DNA of 64,000 bases from JBBREP01 sp036501845 (lineage in GTDB: Bacteria; Actinomycetota; Acidimicrobiia; IMCC26256; PALSA-610): NCBI GenBank assembly GCA_036501845.1, contig DASXZO010000095.1, forward strand, positions 1 to 64,000, read 5' to 3'. The notes beneath the pieces are model-generated. The model had not been told where the DNA came from and searched no databases. It saw only the letters and a program-made list of their open reading frames with translations. Of this stretch, positions 1 to 8,707 are shown one piece after another (position 1 is the stretch's first letter; every line of letters starts with the position of its first letter). A program made the translations under genes and the position numbers.

Positions 1-29
1 CGTTTGACTTGCATATTGCAAGTCAAACG
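1..29. terminator. Perfect palindrome, likely transcription terminator
   Basis: A 13-bp perfect inverted repeat (arms 1-13 and 17-29, CGTTTGACTTGCA and its complement) surrounds a 3-nt TAT loop. It lies 15 nt beyond the stop codon of the minus-strand gene ending at 44. There is no U-tract, as is common in actinobacteria. The element may continue left of the window. Confidence 0.6.
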
Positions 30-43
30 ACGCATAGCGCGGG

Positions 44-790
44 TTACTTCAGGATGTTGACGGCGCGGGCCACCACGAGCGCCACGGTGATCAGCGACAC
101 CGCTGATTGCAGCATCATCGTCAGCTTGGCCCAGCGCGTCATCGGCAGCACGTCGGTGGGACTGAACGCCGACGCGTTGGTGAACGACAGGTAGAAGTAG
201 TCGACGAACCCGGCCGACCAGTCGGGCGGCGCGAGCTCGGGATCGGTCATCTGCACGAACGCGAAGTCAGGAAAGCGGTCGCTGCCGAGCTGGCGCGCGA
301 GTGGTCCGCCGCGGTCGAGCTCCCAGTAGAGGAGCCCGAACACGATCACGTTCGTGAGCCAGATCGCGCCGCCCGTGAGCAAGAGGCGCGCCGGCGTGCC
401 ACGGAAGGTGCCGTCGAGCAGTTCGGCCACGAGGCGCGTGCCCGACACGACGTTGGCGATGCCGAGCGAGGCGAGCATCAAGAGCCCGAGCACCCGGATC
501 GTGGGCGACACCTCGGTGAGCTTCTGGGGTCGGGCGATCTCGAGCGCGATCACGAGCACCATGCCGATCGCCGGGAGGATCCATCGGTGATGCAGCTGGA
601 CCTGTTCCGGCAGTGAGTACTGCATGGCGAGAGCGCCGAAGACGGTGATGGTGACCGGCCAGCGCGGCTCGCCCGTGGTCGCTTTGCGCCACGCGGGCAG
701 GAGTTTGTCGTCGAGCACGCGATCGGATGCCTGGCCGGTTCGACGGATGCCGGTGTCGATGCTGCGCCGGAACCGGCTCGTCCTCGACAT
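44..790 (-). CDS. Multi-pass membrane protein, ion-channel-like C-terminus
   Basis: A 248-aa integral membrane protein. A basic cytoplasmic N-terminus (about residues 1-45) is followed by roughly five hydrophobic segments. The C-terminal part (FVDYFYLSFTNASAFSPTD, then a final helix ending ARAVNIL) resembles the pore-loop-plus-last-helix layout of two-TM ion-channel-like proteins. I cannot see a canonical GYG selectivity filter, so transport of potassium is not supported. It ends with TAA just upstream of a strong palindrome and starts 31 nt after the FG-GAP protein gene, so the two may be co-transcribed. Membrane localisation is clear; the channel reading is tentative. Confidence 0.6.
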   Translation of the reverse strand: MSRTSRFRRSIDTGIRRTGQASDRVLDDKLLPAWRKATTGEPRWPVTITVFGALAMQYSLPEQVQLHHRWILPAIGMVLVIALEIARPQKLTEVSPTIRVLGLLMLASLGIANVVSGTRLVAELLDGTFRGTPARLLLTGGAIWLTNVIVFGLLYWELDRGGPLARQLGSDRFPDFAFVQMTDPELAPPDWSAGFVDYFYLSFTNASAFSPTDVLPMTRWAKLTMMLQSAVSLITVALVVARAVNILK

Positions 791-820
791 ACGCGCGAAT
801 TGTCGCGCGGCGGGGCGCTC

Positions 821-2524
821 CTACACGGCGATGTGGTACTGGCCCACGTGCAACTGGATCGCCTGCGGCGGCAGTGTCGACCATGTCTCCACGTCCGACA
901 GGTCGAACGGCATCGCGCCCACCATTCCGGTGCGTGCCTTCGACCACGTGGGTGCGATCGCGCGCTGGAACAAGGTCAAACCACTCGTGGACGGCGAAGC
1001 CCACTTCGGTCGCGGCGGGCCGGTGGTGGCCACGCCAGTGCGGCGCGCATCGTGACGCCACGAGGGCCAGGCCGGCGCCACCGATGTGGGTCCGAGCGAG
1101 TACACGCTCAGTTCGCCGTACGCGGACGGGCTCGCCTCGGGCAGTGGGTAGCCGCCCTGCATGCCGGCGATCACGAGGATGCGACCGGTCGGCGTGTTCT
1201 CGATCGCCGGCGAGTTCTGGTATGTGAAGTTGTTGCCGAGCGGCCCGGCGATGTATTTGCCGGTGCGCCCATCGAGCACGTACACCGCGGTGTCGGTAGG
1301 AACGACCACGTCCTGACGGCCGTCACCGTTCACGTCGGCGATGATCGCCGATCCTTCGATGCGCGACGGATGCGCACCCGGGCCCCAGAAGGGGCTCTCG
1401 CGCCAGATGAGATGCCCGCTCAACGTGTAGGCGCGCACGAGGCCGTCCCAGCCACCCACGACGATGTCGGGCTGGCCGTCGCCGTTCACGTCGCCGAGGG
1501 CAACGCTCGCCGCGACGGTGGTTCCGGTGTTGATCGGATATCCGGGCACGACGCTGCCGTTGTCGAGGTACCAGGCGAAGATGTCCTGCTGTTCGGAGTT
1601 GTTGAACGCCCAGCCCGTGGTGGTGATGGCGGCCATGCGCCCGTTGATCTCGGCGATCGCGGGCGACGCGTCGAGCGACTCGGCGATGTTTTGTCGCCAC
1701 ATCGTGAACACGGTGCCGTGCACGTCCGCGAGTCCGTACATGGTTCCACCCATGTGCGGTTGTGGGCCGCCGCCGGTGCTCGGCGAACCGATAAATATCT
1801 CGTCCTGGCCACTATGGAACACGTCGTACAGCGCGGGTGACGACCACACGGTGTCGTCGGCCTGCACCGGGAAGCCGGCGAGCTCGTGGCCGAAGCGGTT
1901 GAGCGCGTGGATGCGCGCGTCGAGACCGCCGAACACGATGTCGGGATAGCCGTCGCCGTCGACGTCACCGATTGCAGGCGTGTCGATCGCGCCTTCGGTG
2001 TAGCCGTCGTGGTGGAACGACGTGGTGCCCCAGATCGTGATGTAGTCGATGCCTTGCCAGTGCCAGAGCATGCGGCCGTGCGCGTCGAACACCACGAGGC
2101 CGCCCTGCTGGTTCGGCACCCACACCGAGGTTGCGCCGACGATCACTTCTTTCTGACCGTTGTTGAACAGGTCTGCGACTGCGGGCGCGCTCTCCACCGC
2201 GGTGGGGTGCACGCCGTCGGGCCTCGCGTACTGCGGCCAACCCGCGAGCTCGCCGTGGCCGTTCGGCTCGTAGGCGTGCACGAGGCCGTTGAGGTCGCCG
2301 ACGATGATCTCGGGAATGCCGTCGCCGTTCAGGTCGGCGATCACCGGCGCCGACTGGTGGAGGCGTCCACTGGTCTTCACGTTCCACGCGAGCGTCGGTG
2401 TGCTCGTGGCCGCGTGCGCCGGCTTGGCGGTCGCGGTGGAGGTCGCAGCGGTGGTCGCCACGAGGCCGGCGGCGATGAGAACAGGCGCGAGCAGGCCTCG
2501 AAAGACGCGATTCATCGTGATCAT
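821..2524 (-). CDS. Secreted FG-GAP/VCBS-type beta-propeller protein
   Basis: A 567-aa exported protein. Residues 1-39 form a signal peptide ending near KPAHA. The mature part carries repeated calcium-binding FG-GAP blades with D-x-NGDG-x-P-E/D-I-x-VG signatures: DLNGDGIPEIIVGD, DVDGDGYPDIVFGG, DVNGDGQPDIVVGG and DVNGDGRQDVVVP. These blades are known from integrin-like propellers and secreted surface proteins. The stretch ending WPSWRHDARRTG is typical of the last blade. About 55 further residues follow it and may be a small extra domain. The start at 2524 (MITMNRVF) has a close alternative at 2515. Binding partner unknown; extracellular location is well supported. Confidence 0.75.
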   Translation of the reverse strand: MITMNRVFRGLLAPVLIAAGLVATTAATSTATAKPAHAATSTPTLAWNVKTSGRLHQSAPVIADLNGDGIPEIIVGDLNGLVHAYEPNGHGELAGWPQYARPDGVHPTAVESAPAVADLFNNGQKEVIVGATSVWVPNQQGGLVVFDAHGRMLWHWQGIDYITIWGTTSFHHDGYTEGAIDTPAIGDVDGDGYPDIVFGGLDARIHALNRFGHELAGFPVQADDTVWSSPALYDVFHSGQDEIFIGSPSTGGGPQPHMGGTMYGLADVHGTVFTMWRQNIAESLDASPAIAEINGRMAAITTTGWAFNNSEQQDIFAWYLDNGSVVPGYPINTGTTVAASVALGDVNGDGQPDIVVGGWDGLVRAYTLSGHLIWRESPFWGPGAHPSRIEGSAIIADVNGDGRQDVVVPTDTAVYVLDGRTGKYIAGPLGNNFTYQNSPAIENTPTGRILVIAGMQGGYPLPEASPSAYGELSVYSLGPTSVAPAWPSWRHDARRTGVATTGPPRPKWASPSTSGLTLFQRAIAPTWSKARTGMVGAMPFDLSDVETWSTLPPQAIQLHVGQYHIAV

Positions 2525-2670
2525 TTCGGCACCCAGCCCGCCTTACCTGAGCGGCCGCAGCACCGGCAGGTCCGCCCCTGCCCGCGCGAGCCCGCTCCCA
2601 GCAGTCTCCCTTCCCATCACGGCTATCACCGTGTTCGGAAACGTTCGGCCTGGGTTGGGAAAAGAAAGCG

Positions 2671-3447
2671 CTATCGGCGGTCGCGCAGGAAGGGATAGCG
2701 AGCGCGCGTGTTCACAACCGCGTTGCGATCGATCTCAGCAATCAGCGCCGTCTCGGTATGCGCGGCGGACGCGAGTACCTCGCCGAGCGGGTCGACGATC
2801 ATGCTGTCGCCCGCGTATACGAGGCCGCCCGGTGTGGTGCCGACGCGATTGCACCCCACCACGTAGGCCTGATTCTCGATCGCACGAGCGACGAGCAGCG
2901 AACGCCAGTGGTGGCGGCGCGCCGCAGGCCAGTTCGCCGGCACGAGATAGGCGTCGACATCGGGCGCAACGGCCCAGAACTCGTCAGCGAAGCGCAGGTC
3001 GTAACACACGAACAGCGCGCAGCGCAGTCCTTCGATGTCGACGATCACGTGCGCGCTGCCGCTCGCAAAATGCTCGTGTTCGTGGGCGTAGCTGAACGGA
3101 TGGATCTTGTTGTAGCGGTGCAGTTCGCCGTCGGGAGCGGCGAGCACGAAGGTGTTGTAGGGGAGCGCGGTGTGATCGGCGGCCGATCGTTCCGGAAGGC
3201 TCGCGCCGATCCAGCAGCCGTGTCGCGTGGCGTGCTCGCAGAGAAATTGAGTGCTCGGCCCGCCGGGCGCTTCGGCGATCGCCGCGGTCTCGATGCCGAA
3301 ACCGGTTGCGTACATCTCGGTGAGCAGCACGAGCCGCGCGCCGCCGGCAGCTGCACCCGCGATCATGGGCGCGAGGTGCTCGAAGTTGGCTCGTGGCGTC
3401 TGCCACACGATGTCGTGCTGGATCGCCGCGACCTTCATCTGCGTCAC
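2671..3447 (-). CDS. Carbon-nitrogen hydrolase, omega-amidase-like
   Basis: A 258-aa nitrilase-superfamily amidohydrolase. The catalytic triad is visible: Glu44 in LLTEMYATGF, Lys114 in RYNKIHPF and Cys148 in FVCYDLRF. The length and the YNKIHPF and CYDLRF contexts fit the omega-amidase/YafV branch, which hydrolyses 2-oxoglutaramate or 2-oxosuccinamate. Other members cleave formamide or N-carbamoyl compounds, so the substrate is inferred. Cytoplasmic, with no signal sequence. It starts 17 nt after the acyl-CoA dehydrogenase gene ending at 3464 and is probably co-transcribed with it. Confidence 0.8.
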   Translation of the reverse strand: MTQMKVAAIQHDIVWQTPRANFEHLAPMIAGAAAGGARLVLLTEMYATGFGIETAAIAEAPGGPSTQFLCEHATRHGCWIGASLPERSAADHTALPYNTFVLAAPDGELHRYNKIHPFSYAHEHEHFASGSAHVIVDIEGLRCALFVCYDLRFADEFWAVAPDVDAYLVPANWPAARRHHWRSLLVARAIENQAYVVGCNRVGTTPGGLVYAGDSMIVDPLGEVLASAAHTETALIAEIDRNAVVNTRARYPFLRDRR

Positions 3448-3463
3448 ACTTCGTGAACCGGCG

Positions 3464-4576
3464 CTACGCGAGCGCCGCGAAATAGTTACCGGCGAGACGT
3501 TCGCGCCACCAGCTCTGGTTGCCGAGCAGGAGGTCGTCGACCTTGGCGCGGCGCAGGAAGAGATGTGCGTCGCACTCCCACGTGTACCCGACGCCGCCGT
3601 GGATCTGGATGCATTCGGCGGTCACGTGATTCGCGGCCTCGGCCGCATACGACTTCGCCATGGCAACGGCATCGGCGCGCTCGGGTGCGCCGGCGTCGAG
3701 AGCCCAGGCCGCGTAGTGCACCGCGACGCGTGCGAGTTCGATGTCGCGCAGCAGGTCGACGGCCTTGTGCCTGGTGACCTGAAACTTGGAGAGCGGCTTG
3801 CCGAACGCCTCGCGCGCCTGCGCGTAGTCGAGCGCGAGCGCGTCGGACGCTTCGGCGACGCCCACCATCTCGGCCGCGAGGGCCACCGCACCGGCGTCGA
3901 CGATCTCTCGCCAGTGGTCGGTGTGATCGCCGGCCGGGCCGATGCGCTGCGCCGGTCGGTCGTCGGCGCCTCCGAACTCGATCGTTGCGAAGCGGCGGGT
4001 GATGTCGAGCGTAGGCGTGGGAATCGCGGCTGGCTCGCGCACGAGGTAGGTGCCGAGCGGACCGTCGGCGTGGCCGTCGTGGGCGACGACGATCGCCCAG
4101 TCGCAGGTGTCGCCGTCGATCACGAGCGGTTTGGTGCCGTGGAGCGTGCCGTCGGCGTGGGCGACCGTGGTGATCCGCCCAAGTGGGTCGCCGTGGCCGC
4201 TCTCTTCGAGGGCGACTGCGCCACGTTGCGCGCCGGTGGCGAGCGCGGCGAGGAGGTCGTCGGCCGCGAACGCGCGTGCCGCGAGCGTGGCGAGCACTGC
4301 TGACGAGAGGAACGGTCCGTCGTAGAGCGCGCGTCCGATCTCCTCCATCACCACCACGATGTCCACCATGCCGAGACCGAGACCGTCGTGGCGTTCAGGG
4401 ATGAGCGTTCCCGACCAACCGAGCTCCACGACGCGCGACCACGCGGCCGACGGCTGGCGTTCGTCGCGATCGGCGCGCTCGCGCACGAGCGCCATCGGCG
4501 ACTCACGCGTCAACACGTCGCGCGCCGTCGCGCGCAGCGCCTCCTGCTGTTCGGAAAAAGTGAATTCCAAGACCAC
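3464..4576 (-). CDS. Acyl-CoA dehydrogenase
   Basis: A 370-aa FAD-dependent acyl-CoA dehydrogenase. The N-terminal helical domain begins EFTFSEQQEALRATARD. The C-terminal domain has the family motifs REAFGKPLSKFQ (about residue 270) and IQIHGGVGYTWECDAHLFLRR near the end. I chose the GTG at 4576 because the family usually begins a few residues before the (D/E)F-x-F-S-E-x-Q motif. TTG at 4570 is an equally good structural choice. Upstream in-frame codons run into the divergent neighbour and look non-coding. The middle domain is shorter and more divergent than usual, as in the small partner subunit of actinobacterial heteromeric dehydrogenases. That fits the neighbouring second dehydrogenase, but pairing is inference. 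Confidence 0.8.
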   Translation of the reverse strand: MVLEFTFSEQQEALRATARDVLTRESPMALVRERADRDERQPSAAWSRVVELGWSGTLIPERHDGLGLGMVDIVVVMEEIGRALYDGPFLSSAVLATLAARAFAADDLLAALATGAQRGAVALEESGHGDPLGRITTVAHADGTLHGTKPLVIDGDTCDWAIVVAHDGHADGPLGTYLVREPAAIPTPTLDITRRFATIEFGGADDRPAQRIGPAGDHTDHWREIVDAGAVALAAEMVGVAEASDALALDYAQAREAFGKPLSKFQVTRHKAVDLLRDIELARVAVHYAAWALDAGAPERADAVAMAKSYAAEAANHVTAECIQIHGGVGYTWECDAHLFLRRAKVDDLLLGNQSWWRERLAGNYFAALA

Positions 4577-4595
4577 CGAAAGTAGCTTCGGGCGT

Positions 4596-5819
4596 ATGGA
4601 CTTTGCATGGTCCGAGCAAGATCTCGCGTTCGAGGCCGAGTTGGTCGCGTTCCTCGACGAGCACTTGCCACCCTTCCGCGCGCAATGGGAGCCCGCCGGC
4701 ATTGGCCGGGCGCAGAGCGGGGGTGGAGACGGTGGAGACGGGATTATGGGCGCGATGGGGAAGCGCCAGGCGTGGCAGCACGTGCTGAACGAGGGGCGGT
4801 GGGCGGCCATCCTGTGGCCCGAGGAATGGGGTGGCCGCGAGGCGACCGTCAGCCAGAATGTGCTCTACACGCAGACGATGGCGCGCTATCGCAGTCCCGG
4901 CATCTACAACGCCAACGGCATCGTGCAGATCGGTCCCGCGATCATCCAGTGGGGCACCGAAGAGCAGAAGGTGCGCTGGTTGCCGGCGATCCTCGACGCA
5001 TCGGAGCACTGGTGCCAGTGCTTCAGCGAACCACAGGCCGGTTCCGACCTCGCGAACCTGCGCACCACGGCGATCCGCGATGGCGATCACTACGTGGTGA
5101 CGGGCGAGAAGGTGTGGATCTCGAGCGCGCAGATCGCGCAGTGGGGCATGTGCTTGTTCCGCACCGATCCCGACAGCATCGCCCGCGGCCGCAAGCACGA
5201 CGGCATCACGATGTTTTGCGTCGACATGAACACGCCCGGAATCGAGATCACGCCCATCCGCGAGATCACCGGCGACTCGCTGTTCTGCTCGGTGCGCTTC
5301 GACGGCGCACGCGTGCCAGTGGAGCACCGCCTCGGTGGTGAAGGCGACGGCTGGCTCGTGTCGATGGGCGCGCTCGGCAAGGAGCGCGTGGGGAGTGCCG
5401 GGCAGGCGATCTCGATGGCGCAGGATCTGCGCAACCTGTTGGCGACGGCGCGCACCGTGAACCCCGCCGCACTCGACGACCCGCAGATTCGCGATCGTGT
5501 CGCGCGCTTGCACACCCAGATCGAGATGACGCGGCTCCTTCTCGCACGCGCGCTCTCGAAGGTGTTGCAGGGCGAGAAGGGTTGGCCCGAAGTGCCGCTG
5601 TCGAAGCTGCAGTGGGGCTATATCTCGCTCTGGCTCGCCGAGCTCGCGCTCGACGTGCTCGGCCCTACTGGCGCGCTGCTCAAGGGCGCGCCGGGGGCCA
5701 TCGACGGCGGTCGCTGGGCCCGCAACTACGTGTGGCAGCGCTACACCACGATCGGTGCCGGCCCCACCGAGGTGCAGAAGAACATCATCGCCGACCGCGC
5801 CCTCCGCCTCGAGCGCTGA
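4596..5819 (+). CDS. Acyl-CoA dehydrogenase
   Basis: A 407-aa acyl-CoA dehydrogenase. FAD/acyl-CoA signatures include WCQCFSEPQAGSDLANLRT (about 150) and VTGEKVWISSAQ (about 180). The end, RYTTIGAGPTEVQKNIIADR, is typical of actinobacterial FadE proteins. ATG at 4596 gives the expected MDFAWSEQD N-terminus. A glycine-rich stretch (SGGGDGGDG, residues 47-55) comes from a duplicated GGTGGAGAC unit and may be a loop insertion. It is divergent from the dehydrogenase ending at 3464, with only about 20 bp between start codons. The two may act as an alpha/beta dehydrogenase pair on branched or sterol-like acyl-CoAs; the substrate cannot be read from sequence. Confidence 0.85.
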   Translation: MDFAWSEQDLAFEAELVAFLDEHLPPFRAQWEPAGIGRAQSGGGDGGDGIMGAMGKRQAWQHVLNEGRWAAILWPEEWGGREATVSQNVLYTQTMARYRSPGIYNANGIVQIGPAIIQWGTEEQKVRWLPAILDASEHWCQCFSEPQAGSDLANLRTTAIRDGDHYVVTGEKVWISSAQIAQWGMCLFRTDPDSIARGRKHDGITMFCVDMNTPGIEITPIREITGDSLFCSVRFDGARVPVEHRLGGEGDGWLVSMGALGKERVGSAGQAISMAQDLRNLLATARTVNPAALDDPQIRDRVARLHTQIEMTRLLLARALSKVLQGEKGWPEVPLSKLQWGYISLWLAELALDVLGPTGALLKGAPGAIDGGRWARNYVWQRYTTIGAGPTEVQKNIIADRALRLER

Positions 5820-5825
5820 CCCCCG

Positions 5826-7145
5826 CTACTCGTCGTAGTAGCTGTCGGCGACGGTGAGAGCGGCGTCGAGGCGGTCGATGCCGAGGCGGGCGTCGTCGTC
5901 GGAGATCACGAGCGGCGGAGTCACGTGCAGGCGGTTGTAGTGCGTGACCGGCCACACGCCGGCGTCGTGGCACGCGGCGATCACTTCGGCCATCGGGGCG
6001 TTGTCAGGGCCGGCCGCATTGAACGGCACGAGCGGTTCGTGCGTGTCGCGTGACCGCACGAGTTCCAGCGCCCAGAAGCAACCGAGTCCGCGCACTTCGC
6101 CGACACTCGGGTGTCGTTCCGCAAGCGCGCGCAGGCCAGGGCCGAGCACGTCTTCACCGAGATGGCGGCTGCGTTCGAGCAGCTTCTCGTGGTCGAACGT
6201 CTCGATGCTCGCCACCGCGGCCGCGCATGCGAGTGGGTGTCCGCTGTAGGTCAAGCCGCCCGGATACGCGCGTGTGTGGAACGTCGACGCGATCGCGTCC
6301 GACATGATCACGCCGCCAAGCGGCACGTAGCCGCTGTTCACGCCCTTGGCGAAGGCGATCAGATCGGGTGTGACGTTCCAGCGCTGCACCGCGAACCATT
6401 CGCCGCAGCGTCCGAAGCCCGACATCACCTCGTCGGCGATGAACATGATCCCGTGCCGGTCGCAGAGCTCGCGCACGCCGTCGAGATAACCGTCGGGCGG
6501 TACGAGCACACCGTTCGTGCCCACCACTGTCTCGAGCATGATCGCGGCGATCGACGACGGGTTTTCCATCGTCACCACCGTCGCGAGGTGCTCGAGGGCC
6601 CGCTCGCACTCCTCGGCGTCGGTGGTGGCGTGAAACGCCGAGCGGTAGAGATAGGGCCCGAAGAAATGCACCACGCCGGGCCAGCCGGGCTCGCTGCCCC
6701 AGCGCCGCGGCTCGCCGGTGTAGGTGATCGCGCCGCCGGTGGCGCCGTGGTAGCTGCGATACGTGGTGAGCACCTTCTGGCGGCCGGTGTGCAGGCGCGC
6801 CAATCGTGCCGCGTTCTCCGTGGCCTCGGCGCCGCCGTTCGTGAAGAACACGGTGTCGAGGTTGCCGGGCGCGCGCTCGGCGACGAGGCGCGCCGCTTCC
6901 GACCGCATGTCGTTGGCGAAGTTCGGAGCCACCATGCACAGGCGGCCGGCCTGCTCCTGGATCGCTTGCACCATGCGCGGATGCTGGTGACCGAGGTTGA
7001 GGTTGACGAGCTGGCTCGCGAAGTCGAGGTAGCGGCGTCCGCGGTCGTCCCAGAACCACGCGCCTTCGCCGCCGGCGATGCACACCGGATGCACGAGCGC
7101 CTGCGCGCTCCAAGAGTGGAAAACGTGGTCGCGTTCGTCGGTCAT
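5826..7145 (-). CDS. Class III PLP-dependent aminotransferase
   Basis: A 439-aa fold-type I aminotransferase of the omega-amino acid:pyruvate group. Asp238 in IADEV contacts the PLP ring nitrogen. Lys267 in AFAKGVNSGY forms the Schiff base. GGAEATENAARLAR (about 104) is the phosphate-binding region. It begins 12 nt after the stop of the methylmalonate-semialdehyde dehydrogenase gene, so the two form an operon. This context suggests beta-alanine, beta-aminoisobutyrate or taurine as amino donor, feeding a (methyl)malonate semialdehyde to the dehydrogenase. Substrate is inferred; the enzyme class is clear. Confidence 0.85.
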   Translation of the reverse strand: MTDERDHVFHSWSAQALVHPVCIAGGEGAWFWDDRGRRYLDFASQLVNLNLGHQHPRMVQAIQEQAGRLCMVAPNFANDMRSEAARLVAERAPGNLDTVFFTNGGAEATENAARLARLHTGRQKVLTTYRSYHGATGGAITYTGEPRRWGSEPGWPGVVHFFGPYLYRSAFHATTDAEECERALEHLATVVTMENPSSIAAIMLETVVGTNGVLVPPDGYLDGVRELCDRHGIMFIADEVMSGFGRCGEWFAVQRWNVTPDLIAFAKGVNSGYVPLGGVIMSDAIASTFHTRAYPGGLTYSGHPLACAAAVASIETFDHEKLLERSRHLGEDVLGPGLRALAERHPSVGEVRGLGCFWALELVRSRDTHEPLVPFNAAGPDNAPMAEVIAACHDAGVWPVTHYNRLHVTPPLVISDDDARLGIDRLDAALTVADSYYDE

Positions 7146-7157
7146 GGTGGAAGGCGT

Positions 7158-8645
7158 TCAGCGGGTCTGCGGGAAGTGGAGGTCGGGACCGGACGCGACC
7201 GCCGAATCCCAGCGGCTCGTGACGACCTTGCCCCGCGTGTAGAAGTGCACGCCCTCGGGACCGTACATGTGCGTGTCGCCGAACAACGAAGCCTTCCAAC
7301 CGCCGAAGCTGTACGCCGCGACGGGCACCGGGATCGCCACGTTCACTCCGACCATTCCGGCCAACACGTCGAACTGGAAGCGCCGCGCCGCGCCGCCGTC
7401 GCGTGTGAAGATCGCCGCGCCGTTGCCCCACGGATTGTCGTTCACGAGCGCGAGCGCTTCGTCGAGACTGCCGGCGCGCATCACGCACAGCACCGGCCCG
7501 AAGATCTCGTCGCGATACACGTGCATGGCCGGCGTCACGTGGTCGAGAAGCGACACGCCGAGGAAGAAGCCGTCACCGTCGACGTGGAGCTCGCGGCCGT
7601 CGACGACGACGGTCGCGCCGTCGCGGCGCGCCGCGTCGAGATACGACGCCACCTTGTCGCGGTGCTCACACGAGATGAGCGGCCCCATATCGGCGTCGGG
7701 ATCAGAGCCTGGTCCGACGCGCAACGCGGGGATGCGCTGCGCGATCGCGTCGACGAGCGCGTCGCCCACATCGCCCACTGCGACCATCACCGACACCGCC
7801 ATACAACGTTCGCCGGACGATCCGTAGGCCGCGCCGATCGCGGCGTCGGCTGCGGTCGCGATGTCGGCGTCGGGAAGCACCACCATGTGGTTCTTGGCGC
7901 CGCCGAGCGCCTGCACCCGCTTGCCGCGTGCTGTTCCTGTCTCGTACACGTACCGGGCAATCGGAGTGGAGCCCACGAAGCTCACGGCCGCCACGTCGGG
8001 GTGGTCGAGCAGACCGTCGACGGCGATCTTGTCGCCGTGGAGCACGTTGAACACGCCGGCGGGCACGCCCGCCTCGTGCAGCACCTCGGCGAGGAACAAC
8101 GACGCGCTCGGGTCCTTCTCCGAGGGCTTCAGCACGAACGTGTTGCCGCACGCGAGCGCGGTCGCCACCATCCACAGCGGCACCATCACTGGGAAGTTGA
8201 ACGGCGTGATTCCGGCGGCAACACCGAGCGGTTGACGGATCGAGTACACGTCGACGTCGGTGGACACCTGCTCGCTGAACGAGCCCTTGAGCAGTTGCTG
8301 CACCCCGCACGCGAACTCAACGTTCTCGATGCCGCGCGCAACTTCGCCCATTGCGTCCGACACGATCTTGCCGTGCTCCGACGTGATCAACGCCGCGAGC
8401 TCCTTGCGGCGCGCGTCGAGTAGCTCGCGTACCCGGAACAACACCTCCGAGCGTCGCGACAACGACATCGCCCGCCAACCTGGGAACGCCTCGCGCGCGG
8501 CGGCAACCGCGCGGTCGACTTCGTCGATCGACGCGAGGTCGACCGCGGCCGTCTGCGCGCCGGTGGCCGGGTCGAACACTGGGCCCGATCGGCCCGACGC
8601 GCCGGCGACCGCGACGCCGCCGATCCAATGCCCGATGCTCCGCAT
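7158..8645 (-). CDS. mmsA: CoA-acylating methylmalonate-semialdehyde dehydrogenase
   Basis: A 495-aa aldehyde dehydrogenase superfamily enzyme converting (methyl)malonate semialdehyde, NAD+ and CoA to propionyl- or acetyl-CoA with loss of CO2. Family hallmarks are ITPFNFPVMVPLWM (about 146-159), the catalytic Cys281 in SSGERCMAVS, and GGAKNH (about 248-253), where Asn replaces the general-base Glu of ordinary aldehyde dehydrogenases, as expected for the CoA-acylating group. It acts in valine, thymine and beta-alanine breakdown in the cytoplasm. First gene of a two-gene operon with the aminotransferase, and divergent from coaA across 62 bp. Confidence 0.93.
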   Translation of the reverse strand: MRSIGHWIGGVAVAGASGRSGPVFDPATGAQTAAVDLASIDEVDRAVAAAREAFPGWRAMSLSRRSEVLFRVRELLDARRKELAALITSEHGKIVSDAMGEVARGIENVEFACGVQQLLKGSFSEQVSTDVDVYSIRQPLGVAAGITPFNFPVMVPLWMVATALACGNTFVLKPSEKDPSASLFLAEVLHEAGVPAGVFNVLHGDKIAVDGLLDHPDVAAVSFVGSTPIARYVYETGTARGKRVQALGGAKNHMVVLPDADIATAADAAIGAAYGSSGERCMAVSVMVAVGDVGDALVDAIAQRIPALRVGPGSDPDADMGPLISCEHRDKVASYLDAARRDGATVVVDGRELHVDGDGFFLGVSLLDHVTPAMHVYRDEIFGPVLCVMRAGSLDEALALVNDNPWGNGAAIFTRDGGAARRFQFDVLAGMVGVNVAIPVPVAAYSFGGWKASLFGDTHMYGPEGVHFYTRGKVVTSRWDSAVASGPDLHFPQTR

Positions 8646-8707
8646 CGGCTCAGCGTAGACACTTCGGAGCCGGTCGTCCCCGGGGCTCGGCTTAGGGTTC
8701 TCGCCTC

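Noticed and set aside
2525..2670. Possible riboswitch upstream of the FG-GAP protein gene (hairpins such as CACGG/CCGTG)
   Set aside because: No match to the core of the cobalamin, c-di-GMP or c-di-AMP riboswitch families that I could align by eye; only generic GC-rich hairpins.
6111..8423. Long open frame on the plus strand opposite the aminotransferase and mmsA genes
   Set aside because: It is Arg/His/Glu-biased and antisense to two genes with clear catalytic motifs; a high-GC shadow.
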